The notes below the pieces were generated by a model. That model searched no databases. It had not been told where the DNA came from and saw nothing but the letters and a program-made list of their open reading frames with translations. The position numbers and the translations under genes were made by a program. Shown piece after piece: positions 1 through 9,031 of a stretch of DNA of 29,771 nt (within the stretch, counting starts at the first letter, position 1; every line of letters begins with the position of its first letter). This stretch comes from Hypsibius dujardini (taxonomy: Eukaryota; Tardigrada; Eutardigrada; Parachela; Hypsibiidae): contig LRSR01000005.1 in NCBI GenBank assembly GCA_001579985.1, positions 1 through 29,771 of the forward strand, given 5' to 3'.

Positions 1-87
1 AGTGGACAGAGTTACAAACTAGTATGATACTCGTGAGTTAAAGAACTATCATGATTGGATATGGGGACTTGTTGGGCGTGTCCAACA
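1..87 (+). mobile_element. LTR 3' fragment (cut by window edge)
   Basis: Bases 1-87 match, almost base for base, the last 87 bases of the LTR copy at 7139-7424: the run from GACAGAGTTACAAACT to the terminal GGGCGTGTCCAACA. The 5' part lies outside the window, so it cannot be seen whether this is a solo LTR or one end of a full element. It sits in or upstream of the first intron visible in the alpha-galactosidase-like gene. Confidence 0.75.
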
Positions 88-759
88 GCAGAATAACACG
101 ATGTAGAGCAACACAAACAAACTCTTTCGCCTTTAGAGTTCCAAAAGTTCTAAAAGTTCCTTGTTACAAGGGGTCAATGTGCGCTTCCCCGTCAGAGTGA
201 ACAAATCTTACAATATCAATCGATAGCCGTGACTTTAACTTACCTTTTGAAACCAAAAGCTAATCCGGAGCTTGTAAAACTAGATCACAATTTGCATGAT
301 TCGTACGCCCCTCCCCCTGCGACAACTGATAATGCAAACCATGCAATTGATTGGTCGATTGTTTAGTCAATCAAACCAAGTCAGCTTCTTAACCATTTCT
401 TAACTTAAAACAATCGACCAATCAATTGCATAGTCTGCATTATCAATTGTTGCAGGAGGGGGGGGGGAGAGGGGCTTGATCTTCTTGTGCTTTTCCAACT
501 TTGAAATATCACCAAAAACACTTTGCCCAACCTTGCCGGTGAAACAGTTTTGCATGATTCATATGCCCCTCCCCCCTGCGACAACTGATAATGCAAAGTT
601 TATTGGGGGTACTGCCATCATAACACAAAGACATTTGACTTCTTTAAACTCTTCGGTAGTTTGGACATTTTGGAATGTCAAAACGAAAACAAACAAAATA
701 ATATGAGCGCTAGCTGGCGTAAGAGTGAGCTAAAATTAGGTATGGGTACAGGTACCATG

Positions 760-1067
760 TGTTAGGTCTACCAACAGGAAATTTGGTAGGTAACAAGTTT
801 ATTAGACTGAATGTAGGAATAGGTAGAGAAGAAAACTGGAAGAAAGGAAAGAAGAAGTAAAACTGCTCCTTATAACTAGTAAAACATCTGCTTATATAGT
901 AAAGTGTTAACTATAGAATTGATAGTAAATAGCACACACATCAAGTAATTAGCTGTGGCAGCAGAACAGGGTTAATAGGGTAGATAGAGTTACTAAGTAA
1001 GTAAGGTATTATCGAGTCAAATAGCTGTGATGATTGGATATGAGGACTTGTTGGGCGTGGTCCAACA
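760..1067 (+). mobile_element. Solo LTR, 4-bp target duplication CATG
   Basis: A 308-bp unit starts TGTTAGGTCTACCAAC and ends GGTCCAACA, so it has the TG...CA ends of an LTR. It is flanked on both sides by CATG (756-759 and 1068-1071), a perfect 4-bp target site duplication. It matches the 7139-7424 copy over its whole length, with shared blocks CAAGTTTATTAGACTGA, GAAAGGAAAGA and TATATAGTAAAG. There is no internal retroelement sequence next to it, so it is most simply a solo LTR. A TGTTAG start occurs in BEL/Pao LTRs, but the superfamily cannot be settled from an LTR alone. Confidence 0.8.
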
Positions 1068-1094
1068 CATGTGTGTGATCTGGGCCTACACTAC

Positions 1095-1425
1095 TCTTGG
1101 GTAGTGCCCAACTAATACGCAAGACTTACTAATAGTACAGTCTATCTACCCAGTTTACCCATTCCTATCTACCCTCACATTCTATAATGTACTTACTCAG
1201 CTATTATTACGTACATAATTCCGCCATGTCGGCAGGAATTAGTACGTTAGATCAGGAACTGTTCTTTATTCTTGACTATATAAATGTGTGTTCTCTAGTA
1301 ATCTGCGCAGAGTTCCTTCCTTTCTCCTCTACCAGTAACGTCTTCCTACAATTCTTCTCCTATTATTCAGTCTAATAGCTTGCATGTTCAGGTTCTTCCG
1401 TCCTAGTAGGGACGGAGGCCTAACA
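1095..1425 (-). mobile_element. Solo LTR of related family, inverted, target duplication CTAC
   Basis: Read on the minus strand this 331-bp segment begins TGTTAGGCCTCC and contains TATTAGACTGAATAATAG, GAAAGGAAGGAACT and TTTATATAGTCAAGAA. Those blocks are in the order seen in the plus-strand LTR at 760-1067 but clearly diverged. It ends ...GCACTACCCAAGA, a terminal CA changed to GA. CTAC flanks it on both sides (1091-1094 and 1426-1429), a perfect 4-bp target duplication. It lies only 27 bp from the preceding LTR, in the opposite orientation. Confidence 0.7.
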
Positions 1426-1911
1426 CTACACAGTTGCACATTGAACATGGCTTTGCATATTCCGTCCCGCAACTTGCACATGCCGCTGCTGATAGCCAAT
1501 TCCGCTTACGGTCCAATAGCCTAAAATTGTTATTGTATCCGAAATATTTCCAATCGAACGTAAGGGGGGAGTATTGCATGAAAATCATCAGTGATGGTGT
1601 TAATAAGCAGACTTCGTTTGATTGACTAAACAATCGACCAATCAATTGCATGGTTTGCATTATCAGTTGTCGCAGGAGGAGGGGCGTATGAATCAGCAAA
1701 TTGTGATTTTTTTCTGCAAGCTCCGGATTAGCTTTTGGTTTGAATCGATAAGTTAAAGTCACAGCTATCGATTGATATTGTAAGACTTGTTCATTCTGGC
1801 GGCCAAGCGCCCTTGTGAGAGAAATTAAACAACGGTGAAATTGGTGGGAATACAAATCTTCTGCTCCAGCAGAAAACGTGCACCGTCATTTTCTTTTCTC
1901 GCCAATTTTAG

Positions 1912-3411
1912 ATTTGACCAACAAAAGACGCAAATGGCTCTTTGGTCGGTCTTGGCCGCGCCCCTGCTGATGTCCAACGACCTCCGCCATCTGGAGCCGC
2001 AGTTCCGTCGCATCCTCCTCAACAGGAATGTCATCGCTGTCAGCCAGGATAAGCTCGGCATTCAGGGAAGACGGATCGTCGACTCTCTGGTAAACTTCGC
2101 ACAGAGTTCTAACACTTCGCACATCAAAAGGAAAACTTGTAAAAAAAATGGCGATTCTTAGAAAATGCGCTAAATCTGATTATTTTCTCACATTTTCCCA
2201 TCCCAAATTTCGTTTGGAATCGATGAGCGCCAACCAAATATTTTTCGGAGATAAGGGGGCGGAGCTATGGACAGCTTTCAAAACGGACCGAAAATTCCAT
2301 CGAAGCTTTCCAGAGTTGGCATGTAGCTCCGCCCCCTCCCCCGCCTGATGTCCGAAAAACTATTTTTTGTTCAAATCATCATTAATATTGACCTAATTTA
2401 GAGAAAAAAAAATGTGAAACGTTTCAAAATTCATGTCTGAAAATCGTGAAAGTGAGCGTGGATGTAAATTTCTCATAATTTTATTTTGTAGAAAGGCAAT
2501 GGCGTGGAGGTTTGGGTGCGTCCAATCACACCGACGGCGCAGACTGTCGACGCTACCGTCTTCTCCTTCGCTGTTTGTAAGAAAAACGTCGATGCATCCT
2601 TGAGTCTATCCAAATCTCACGACACACACACACGTGACCACAATTTTGGGTGGCAGACTTCAAGCCAAAAAGAGTGGTCCGAGTTCGAGCCGAATTAAGT
2701 CAAGTCCCCGCTCTAGCCAAGAGTGGCTCAAACTCAGACCACCCTGCACACACACACACGTGACCACAATTTTGGGTGGCAGACTTCAAGCCAAAAAGCG
2801 TGGTCCGAGTTCGAGCCGATTTAAGTCAAGTCCCCACTCTAGCCAAGAGTGGCTCAAACTCAGACCACCCTGCACACACACACACGTGGCCACAATTTTG
2901 GGTGGCAGACTTCAAGCCAGAAAGGGTGGTCCAAGTTCGAGCCGAATTAAGTCAAGTCCCCGCTCTAGCCAAGAGTGGCTCAAACTCAGACCACCCTGCA
3001 CACTCACACACGTGGCCACAATTTTGGGTGGCAGACTTCAAGCCAAAAAGCGTGGTCCGAGTTCGAGCCGATTTAAGTCAAATCACCGCTCTAGCCAAGA
3101 GTGGCTCAAACTCAGATCACCCTGATGGCTCCAACTCTGCCACCCAAAATTGTGGCCATGTGTGAACACAGCGGCAGGTTGTGATTGTGTGGTTTCTTCT
3201 AGTGTTGTGGAGCAGACGCGACGACGGTGTGCCATTCGCTGTTTCCAATCCGATCAGCGCGTACGGTTTGACTAGTAAGACCGGTTACTTCCTGCGGAAC
3301 CTCTACACCAACCAGGACTACGGGTTCTTCCGGCCGACTGATGTCCTCACCGTCAGAGTGAACCCGTCAGGGGTGATTTTCTTCAAAGCCACACCTGTCA
3401 TTGCTGGGTGA
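1912..3411 (+). CDS. Alpha-galactosidase / alpha-N-acetylgalactosaminidase family (GH27), 3' end only
   Basis: Three exons, 1912-2089, 2492-2576 and 3203-3411 (TGA), joined in matching phase, give the last ~157 residues. The first exon carries the family block TQMALWSVLAAPLLMSNDLR and VIAVSQDKLGIQG, which closes the catalytic TIM barrel in GLA and NAGA. The next two encode the C-terminal beta-sandwich (VEVWVRP; VRVNPSGVIFF). The enzyme removes terminal alpha-linked galactose or GalNAc, normally in lysosomes. The catalytic aspartates and the N-terminal signal peptide would lie in exons upstream of the window. GLA cannot be told from NAGA on this portion. The intron ahead of 1912 holds transposon debris, and the intron 2577-3202 is mostly a tandemly expanded MITE. 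No AATAAA signal is obvious after the stop. Confidence 0.87.
2202..2370. mobile_element. Palindromic MITE, 'GGGGGCGGAGCTATG' family
   Basis: The left arm (AATCGATGAGCGCCAACCAA, then ATTTTTCGGAGA and GGGGGCGGAGCTATG) faces a right arm with the same features inverted (GTAGCTCCGCCCCC ... CCGAAAAACTATTTTTTG). It lies within the first visible intron of the alpha-galactosidase-like gene. Related copies are at 9423-9602, 15575-15655 (one arm) and 16190-16866. Confidence 0.6.
2629..3164. mobile_element. TIR element (MITE) with four internal 126-bp tandem copies
   Basis: Left end CACACGTGACCACAATTTTG (from 2629) and right end inverted ...CAAAATTGTGGCCATGTGTG (to 3164) form terminal inverted repeats of ~27 bp. 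Inside, a 126-bp unit carrying its own copy of the left end repeats about four times: the CGTGRCCACAATTTTGGG block recurs near 2635, 2761, 2887 and 3013, exactly 126 bp apart. Because 126 is divisible by 3, long spurious reading frames run through it. The shorter relatives at 4102-4212 and 19035-19335 are flanked by TA, as in Tc1/mariner-type MITEs. Here the left flank is a CA run, so no TA is visible. Confidence 0.75.
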
Positions 3412-3721
3412 AAATTGTAGTTTTATGCTCGATTTTTAATAATTTGGTAAATATTTCTGTAGTCCGCATACGTAAATTATTTGTGAAATAGGGCAGCTGA
3501 CAAAGGATTCAGGCTAGAGCTAAAGACTGATCCCTTTGAAATAAGCGGAGGGAATGGAATAGTATACAAAAAATTACCGGTATAGATATTCGGCATATCT
3601 GACGGCAGCTGATGTTCTTCAAGGAGATAAATCATGGTCTCTCCGTCTGTCGTTCGTCATCCAACTGTTTGTATATAAGTCCGCCTGCCTGCCCTCCTTC
3701 CTCTGTCCCTCCAGCCCCCTT

Positions 3722-3845
3722 CCGTCTGTCTGTCTGTGTCTGTGTCTGTGTCTGTGTCTGTGTCTGTGCTGTGTCTGTGTCTGTGTCTGTGTCTGTCTGT
3801 CTGTCTGTCTGTCTGTGTCTGTGTCTGTGCCTGTGTCTGTGGCTG

Positions 3846-3884
<39 letters not shown>

Positions 3885-3896
3885 GTGTCTGTCTGA
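3722..3896 (+). repeat. (CTGT)n / (CTGTGT)n microsatellite
   Basis: Uninterrupted CTGT and TGTGTC units run across about 175 bases. They give spurious long open frames on both strands (poly-Ser/Val/Cys/Leu on plus, poly-Asp/Arg/Gln/Thr on minus). Confidence 0.95.
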
Positions 3897-4101
3897 TTAG
3901 GACATTTCATCTGTATCCGTACACGACACAATAATTCATATATACAAAACACTTAGCAAGCGTTTACAGAAGTAGTGTAGACAGTGTGATGTAAGGTGCG
4001 TTGATGTCATAGTTCGGTGTTATCTATCAATGTCGAGGCACCGATGACTTCATCGATCGACCTTGACTAGACTGAATTCAATTGAAACCACGGTGCGAGT
4101 A

Positions 4102-4212
4102 GACACGTGGCCAGATCACTGGGTGGCAGTGTTCGAACCGCTTTTAGCTGAGCGCAAGCAAAACTGAGTGGCCCGAGTTTGAGCCAAAGACCCAGTATTG
4201 TGGCCAGGTGTG
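4102..4212. mobile_element. Short MITE, TA-flanked, same family as 2629-3164
   Basis: It starts GACACGTGGCCAGATCACTG and ends inverted ...CAGTATTGTGGCCAGGTGTG. TA lies immediately outside both ends (4100-4101 and 4213-4214). The inner sequence (GTTCGAACCG, GTGGCCCGAGTTTGAGCC) is a degenerate version of the 126-bp unit of the 2629-3164 copy. At 111 bp it is the shortest copy here. Confidence 0.65.
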
Positions 4213-4365
4213 TAGCACCGCTCGCCGTTCTTTTCACCGATAAGAAGAACAAGCACGCTTCCTTCCTTTCTTCTTTTTCACACGCAAGAAAAGAAGAAAA
4301 GCAAGCACGCATGATTTGCGCTTGAAATTTAACTTCCACTTCTGCACTTCCACGATCAGTGAACT

Positions 4366-5813
4366 ATGCAAAAAATGTCTCAATCCAAGCCTCACGCCCT
4401 GTTCATATCCTACCCGGCTTTCGGGCACATCACACCGTTACTGGAGCTGGCCAAGCGTCTCTCCATCACTCATCGCATCACTTTCGCCGTCTCCGAGGCC
4501 AAACTCGCGGATCTCCGGAGCCGGCAACTGCTCTCAGCGGAGGAGGAAAAAAGCATCAGTCTCCTCAGCCTGGCGGACGATCTCCCTCCGAACTTTGACC
4601 AGATCACCGACCCAGTCAAGATCGCCAGTGGCATCGCGCAGATGGGCCCCGCTCAGAAAGAGCTTATTCAACTGATGCCAATCAAGAATCAACCAAACGG
4701 TTACCGCAATTTAGAACCGGTTGATTTCGTTGTGTCCGACTTGTGTATGGAAGTGCCTATTCCTGTCTGCAAGGAACGAGGCGTTCCCGCGTTTACCTTT
4801 TGCTGTCCCGGAGGATGGGCAGTGGGCAATGTGCTAGCAGTCAGTAAGTGAAGCTGGCTTGATTGATTGATTCATTAACAACCTCCCTCGCCACTTTCTG
4901 CTGTAGGCCCTGGCTTGATTGGTTGATTCATCAACAACCTCACTCGCCACTTTGTGCTGTAGGCCCTGGCTTGATTGGTTGATTCATCAACAACCTTCCT
5001 CGCCACTTTGTGCTGTGGGCCCTGGCTTGATTGATTCATTCATCAGCAACCTCCCTCGCCACTTTGTGCTGTGGGCCCTGGCTTGATCGATTGATTGATT
5101 AACAACCTCCCTCGCCACTTTGTGCTGTAGGCCCTGGCTTGATTGATTGATTCATCAACAACCTCCCTCGCCACTTTGTGCTATGGGCCCTGGCTTGATT
5201 GATTGATTGATTACCAACCTCCCTCGCCAATTTTAAAAAGTTGAAATAATTGTGTATAAAATAGGATTGAATGTGCGAGTGGAACAGGAAAGGAATTTTA
5301 ATTTTTGTTTTTGAAGTGCAGTGAAAAGAATTTTGTTTAAAAACCGATCTCTGATTTGCATGATTTTAATTAAATTGGATTTGATCGACGTTTGGCGTTG
5401 GACTGAACTGGGGTTATTTTTCAGAGGAGGACACGCCAGCGGTCGATGATGACAGTTTTTACAGCGCCCCCGCGGACGGTCCAGCCACGGACGACCGGAA
5501 GGCGGCCAACAATCCCATTCTATGCAAGAGCCTGAAGAATTGGTTGGTGGAGTGTAGTCGTGCCATTCAACTCGCCTCGGGGATACTCATCAATTCGTTC
5601 GAAGACTTGGAACCGGAAGCGAAACATCAAATTGTAGATGCCTGCCCGGCGGCTGCGGAGATTCCCGTCTATTTTGTCGGTCCGTTGTTTCCGGAGCTGA
5701 CCGCCACGCTGGAGCACTCTACTCTGGCTCAGCAGGTCTGCCTGCCTGCCTGCCTGCCTGCCTGTCTGCCTGTCTGTCTGTCTGCCTGCCTGTCTGCCTG
5801 TCTGCTGCCTGCC

Positions 5814-5863
<50 letters not shown>

Positions 5864-7033
5864 CGTGTCTGTGTGTCTGTAATGTATGTATCGTTGTTCC
5901 CTCTGGTTCAGGTGACCTCATGGTTGGACCGGCAAAGTGACCGGTCGGTGGTCTACGTTTCCTTCGGCTCGCAGGCATCCTTAGTGCCGGCGCAGATTGC
6001 AGAATTGGCGAAGGCCCTGCTGGCGCTGAAGAAACCCTTCATTTGGTCTTTGCGTAGCAGGGAGTTCGTGCATTTGCCAGCGCAGCTTCGCGACGGACTG
6101 GCCAAGCAGTTTGATGAGGCGTCGTCGGGGCCCACGGGACTGGTCCTTCACTGGGCACCGCAGAAAACCATCCTTGAGCACCGGTCAGCGCGGGTGTTTG
6201 TCAGTCACTGCGGTTGGAACAGCACTCTGGAGGGGATCAGTGCAGGTGCGCAAGAACTAAAATAAATAACTAAACTAAAATCTAAAATAAAATAAATTGA
6301 ATTAAAATAAATAAAAATAAATAATATTATATTAAAACAAATTAAAATAAAATATATTATATTAAAATAAAATAAAAATAAAATAAACTAAATTAAGATA
6401 AATAAAAATAAATAAAAATAAATAAATTAAATAAAATTTTAATTGTTTTTTGTCTTGGCAAAAAAAAATGAAATGAAATGTTTCGGTGACTTGAACGTTA
6501 AGTAAACGAACTAAACGAATTAAATTAATTTCAGTTTAGTCATTAAATCAACTAAAAGCAGAGTATTTGGTAATTAATTATTTAGTTTTATTTAATTGAG
6601 TTTGCAACTAAAAGAAAATAAATGAAAAACAAGTAATAATATTAATCAAGTGTTTTAAATTAATTTGAAATTAATCAATTTTAAGTTTAATCTTTTGTGT
6701 GACTAAATTTTAATTTTTTCTATTCCAACAGGTGTGCCGATAGTGGCGTGGCCGATGTTTGGCGACCAACATGCCAACGCAGTGATGGTGGCCAAAATTG
6801 GGTGTGGTTTCCCCATGCGCGAAGTGTCTTCCCTGGCTCCACGGATCGTTCCAGGTGAAGAGATTGTAGCAGCCGTTGACATTACTGCAACTGCTGGATG
6901 GGACGGAAAGGCGGACGGCGACACCACGTACTGTAGGAAAGTTCGCGAGCTCAGCCGGCAAGCCAAGGAAGCGGTCAGCAAGAACGGCAAATCCACAGTG
7001 GACTTTGAACGTTTTCGTCGCTCTATTAATTAA
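4366..7033 (+). CDS. Plant/bacterial-type UDP-glycosyltransferase (GT1, PSPG motif)
   Basis: Four exons, 4366-4843, 5425-5735, 5912-6245 and 6732-7033 (TAA), give ~474 aa, the usual length for plant UGTs. It transfers a sugar from a UDP-sugar to a small acceptor, probably in the cytosol. Visible features: His21 in PAFGHITP (catalytic base), Asp125 in VVSD (dyad partner), YVSFGSQ near residue 280, and a 44-residue PSPG box at 344-387 (WAPQ...HCGWNS...GDQ). Its final Gln387 is usual for UDP-glucose users. No signal peptide or C-terminal membrane anchor is seen, unlike ordinary animal ER UGTs. The third intron splits the PSPG box (ISAG/VPIV). A second Met nine bases in is an alternative start. 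Intron 2 is a microsatellite that begins at the splice donor. The acceptor substrate cannot be inferred. Confidence 0.92.
4852..5227 (+). repeat. ~56-bp minisatellite in UGT intron 1
   Basis: About 6.5 tandem copies of a unit containing CCCTGGCTTGATTGATTGAT and CAACCTCCCTCGCCACTTTG. The GGCCCTGG block recurs every ~56 bases with small length changes in the GATT run. It starts right after the splice donor GTAAGT. Confidence 0.9.
5736..5880 (+). repeat. (CTGC/CTGT)n microsatellite forming UGT intron 2
   Basis: The repeat begins at the first base of the intron (CAG|GTCTGCCTGCC). It fills most of the 176-nt intron 5736-5911, leaving about 30 bases of unique 3' sequence with a CTGGTTCAG acceptor. 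Confidence 0.92.
6246..6731 (+). repeat. AT-rich (AAATAAAAT)n intron 3 of the UGT gene
   Basis: Between the donor G|GTGCGC and the acceptor TTCCAACAG the sequence is almost all A and T, with irregular AAATAAAAT/AATTAAA units up to about 6435 and then non-repetitive AT-rich sequence. No feature other than the intron is seen. Confidence 0.8.
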
Positions 7034-7138
7034 TTAATTAATTAATTTTCTCGCTCATCTTCGAAACCAGGGATATTAGCGAGTTTGAATTGGCGAAATA
7101 ATCGCTGCAAATAAGCGAACTTTGAAAAGCCTTAGTGT

Positions 7139-7424
7139 TGTTAGGTCTACCAACCGTAAGTTGGATAGTTAACAAGTTTATTAGACTGATAGTAAAGACT
7201 GTTAGAGAAATGAACTGAAAGAAAGGAAAGAGGAAGTAGAACTGACTGTAGAAATAATAAAACACATTATTATATAGTAAAGTTTTAACTATAGAAATGA
7301 AGGTAAATGGCACATACATCAGAATAGGGTTAATAGAGTGGACAGAGTTACAAACTAAGTATGATACTCGTGAGTTAAAGAACTATCATGATTGGATATG
7401 GGGACTTGTTGGGCGTGTCCAACA
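7139..7424 (+). mobile_element. Solo LTR, 4-bp target duplication GTGT
   Basis: A 286-bp unit starts TGTTAGGTCTACCAACC and ends GGGCGTGTCCAACA. GTGT lies on both sides (7135-7138 and 7425-7428). It is the same family and orientation as 760-1067, and its last 87 bases nearly equal bases 1-87. It lies about 100 bp downstream of the UGT stop codon and could supply or disturb its polyadenylation site. Confidence 0.8.
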
Positions 7425-8769
7425 GTGTGTATGGTAGACATCCACATTTGCGTTTGAAGCCAATAGAAAGGTTGAGGCATTTCGGCGTGAGAAAATTGTA
7501 TGCTTGCTCTATGGAGGACAGGTTGAAGCAATCGGCGTCGCGTTAACGTAAGGTAACCGCAAGCAATGCTTTCCTTGAATTCTGCCCGTCATTTTCGGAA
7601 AATACCAGTTCGTAAAACACCGAATATTTCTGCAGTTCCATCATTCGATTTCTTTTTCTCGTGTCTCTGTTTCCTACCATGAACCATGAAGTACAAATCC
7701 CTTCTGCTTAGGGATGGCATCAAATGTCAAATGTCAAATTTAAATCAAATCAAATCATGTTTCATGGCAAAAAGGAGTGATAAGAAATCGAATGATCAAA
7801 TGACTTTCAAAATCAAATCAAACTTTAGCTTTTCGTCATTTGATGCCATCCCTACTTCTATTGACGTACGCAAATGATCTTTTAACGGACGAAGAGTTTA
7901 GTTACTTGAACGGTGGCATGCGCGACAAAAACCGCCCTTTAAATTTTCTATTTCGGTCGATTTCATCGTTTTCTACAACCTAGATGGCTAGTTGCTACTG
8001 CTGCTTAGAATTTTGAGTCGAATTCCCGTAAATTGATCAGGGTTCAGTATACTGAATTATCCTTTCGCCGTGCTTACGTCGTCGCATAAGGCCCGCTGCT
8101 CCTTACGACGGGGGTAACGCATGCGGTGTAAGAGGTAAGTTGGGCCACGCCCGTGCATGATTTCAATTGGTCGATTTCCTAACTCTTACTCTTACGCTGC
8201 TCTTACGCGCGCTGCTTCAACTTCTCTAGTAAAAACCTCAGCTCTTATGCTACAATACAAAAGGGGGAAAGGGGAAGGGACTTGCAGCCTAAGCCCCTTC
8301 AGCAGAATTGCCCCTCCCCTCCCCGGGCGGACCTCAATCCGCCACTGGAGGAAACAAACACAGGATGAATCTGGTGTATCGCAATTCATTCAGATGATAT
8401 TCACAAAAACCTATTTTTACCTTTTCATGGCCTCACATCGACTGACATTTCGCCGAATTAACGCGACTCTAAAAACGCTTTCAAAGATCGAGCTCTTGAC
8501 AAATTGTTTCCAATCACATTTCATTCGACGTAACAAATTGTCTCAATATAAAATGCTTATAGACAAAGTGTCTGCGAGAATTTCACAAACATTTTAAGAG
8601 TCTGCTCGCTTGTCTGTCGCCTTGAGCGTAAAAGAGTTGTGCTTCCAATGCGCGAGCACAGTCCGTAAGAATATTCTTTATGATGCACTGTTTCTTTTTT
8701 GCCGCCAAAATAAAATTGATTAAACTCAGCTGGAGGTCACGCTAGGTGAGTTACGATTTACGGTGCAGG

Positions 8770-8777
8770 TATAAATA
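8770..8777 (+). promoter_or_regulatory. Possible TATA box for the XPR1-like gene
   Basis: TATAAATA stands about 260 bases before the XPR1-like start codon, in an otherwise featureless stretch. Similar words occur by chance in AT-rich DNA, so this is only a candidate. Confidence 0.18.
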
Positions 8778-9031
8778 ATCGACCTAATCATGAGGAGGGT
8801 AAAATCATGCTCAGTAGCTGTGTGTGTTTTCTGTATTTTCACAATACGACATTTTTTCCCCAACGGAAGCAACAGTTCTCAATCACAAAAAATGATGCTT
8901 TCCGAATTGCCAATTGCCAATTTCATTTGAGCCAGCTTTCTCTATTTAAGTTATGGTTAAAAATGGACCCACCCAACTAGAAATTGAGGACCTCAACTTT
9001 TCTCATGATTGAATCATTTTTATGTCACGTC

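Larger units (their letters stand above)
169..1816. mobile_element. Non-autonomous element with ~190-bp inverted ends
   Basis: The segment around 170-375 reappears in reverse complement at about 1617-1816. Both arms carry the same landmarks in order: ACAAGGG, CTTACAATATCAATCGATAG, AAAGCTAATCCGGAGCTTG, the CCCCTCC...CTGCGACAACTGATAATGC block, and CAATTGATTGGTCGATTGTT. The inner part of the left arm is echoed again inverted at about 402-470 and directly at about 553-597, so the left side is internally rearranged. No transposase frame is visible between the arms. Two solo LTRs (760-1067, 1095-1425) have inserted into the middle. The exact ends and target duplication are uncertain. The whole element appears to lie in an intron of the alpha-galactosidase-like gene. 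Confidence 0.65.
3412..4365. other. Intergenic spacer, alpha-galactosidase-like to UGT
   Basis: No coding exon is recognised. It contains the 3' flank of the first gene, a CTGT microsatellite (3722-3896) and a 111-bp MITE (4102-4212). The last 60 bases are pyrimidine-rich and end in CACGATCAG, an acceptor-like AG six bases before the UGT start codon. Confidence 0.6.
7034..9031. other. Intergenic region, UGT to XPR1-like gene
   Basis: No coding exon is recognised. It holds a solo LTR (7139-7424) and a short run of CAAATCAAATCAAATC units near 7745. A G/C-rich patch at 8265-8347 ends in CGCCACTG, that is CAGTGGCGG inverted, a common DNA-transposon end. The remainder is AT-rich sequence leading to the XPR1-like start codon. 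Confidence 0.5.

Noticed and set aside
1403-1855. 150-codon minus-strand open frame across the LTR and inverted arm
   Set aside because: It runs through a solo LTR end and the right arm of the inverted-repeat element, with no domain or coding character. It is a chance frame in repeats.
2634-3165. Two long overlapping plus-strand frames with a 42-residue repeat
   Set aside because: The period is the 126-bp tandem unit of the MITE, which is divisible by three; both frames stay open for that reason. They lie inside a spliced-out intron.
8157-8597. 146-codon plus-strand frame in the spacer before the XPR1-like gene
   Set aside because: No recognisable domain; it crosses the G-rich transposon-end-like patch and has no splice or promoter support. 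Left as non-coding.
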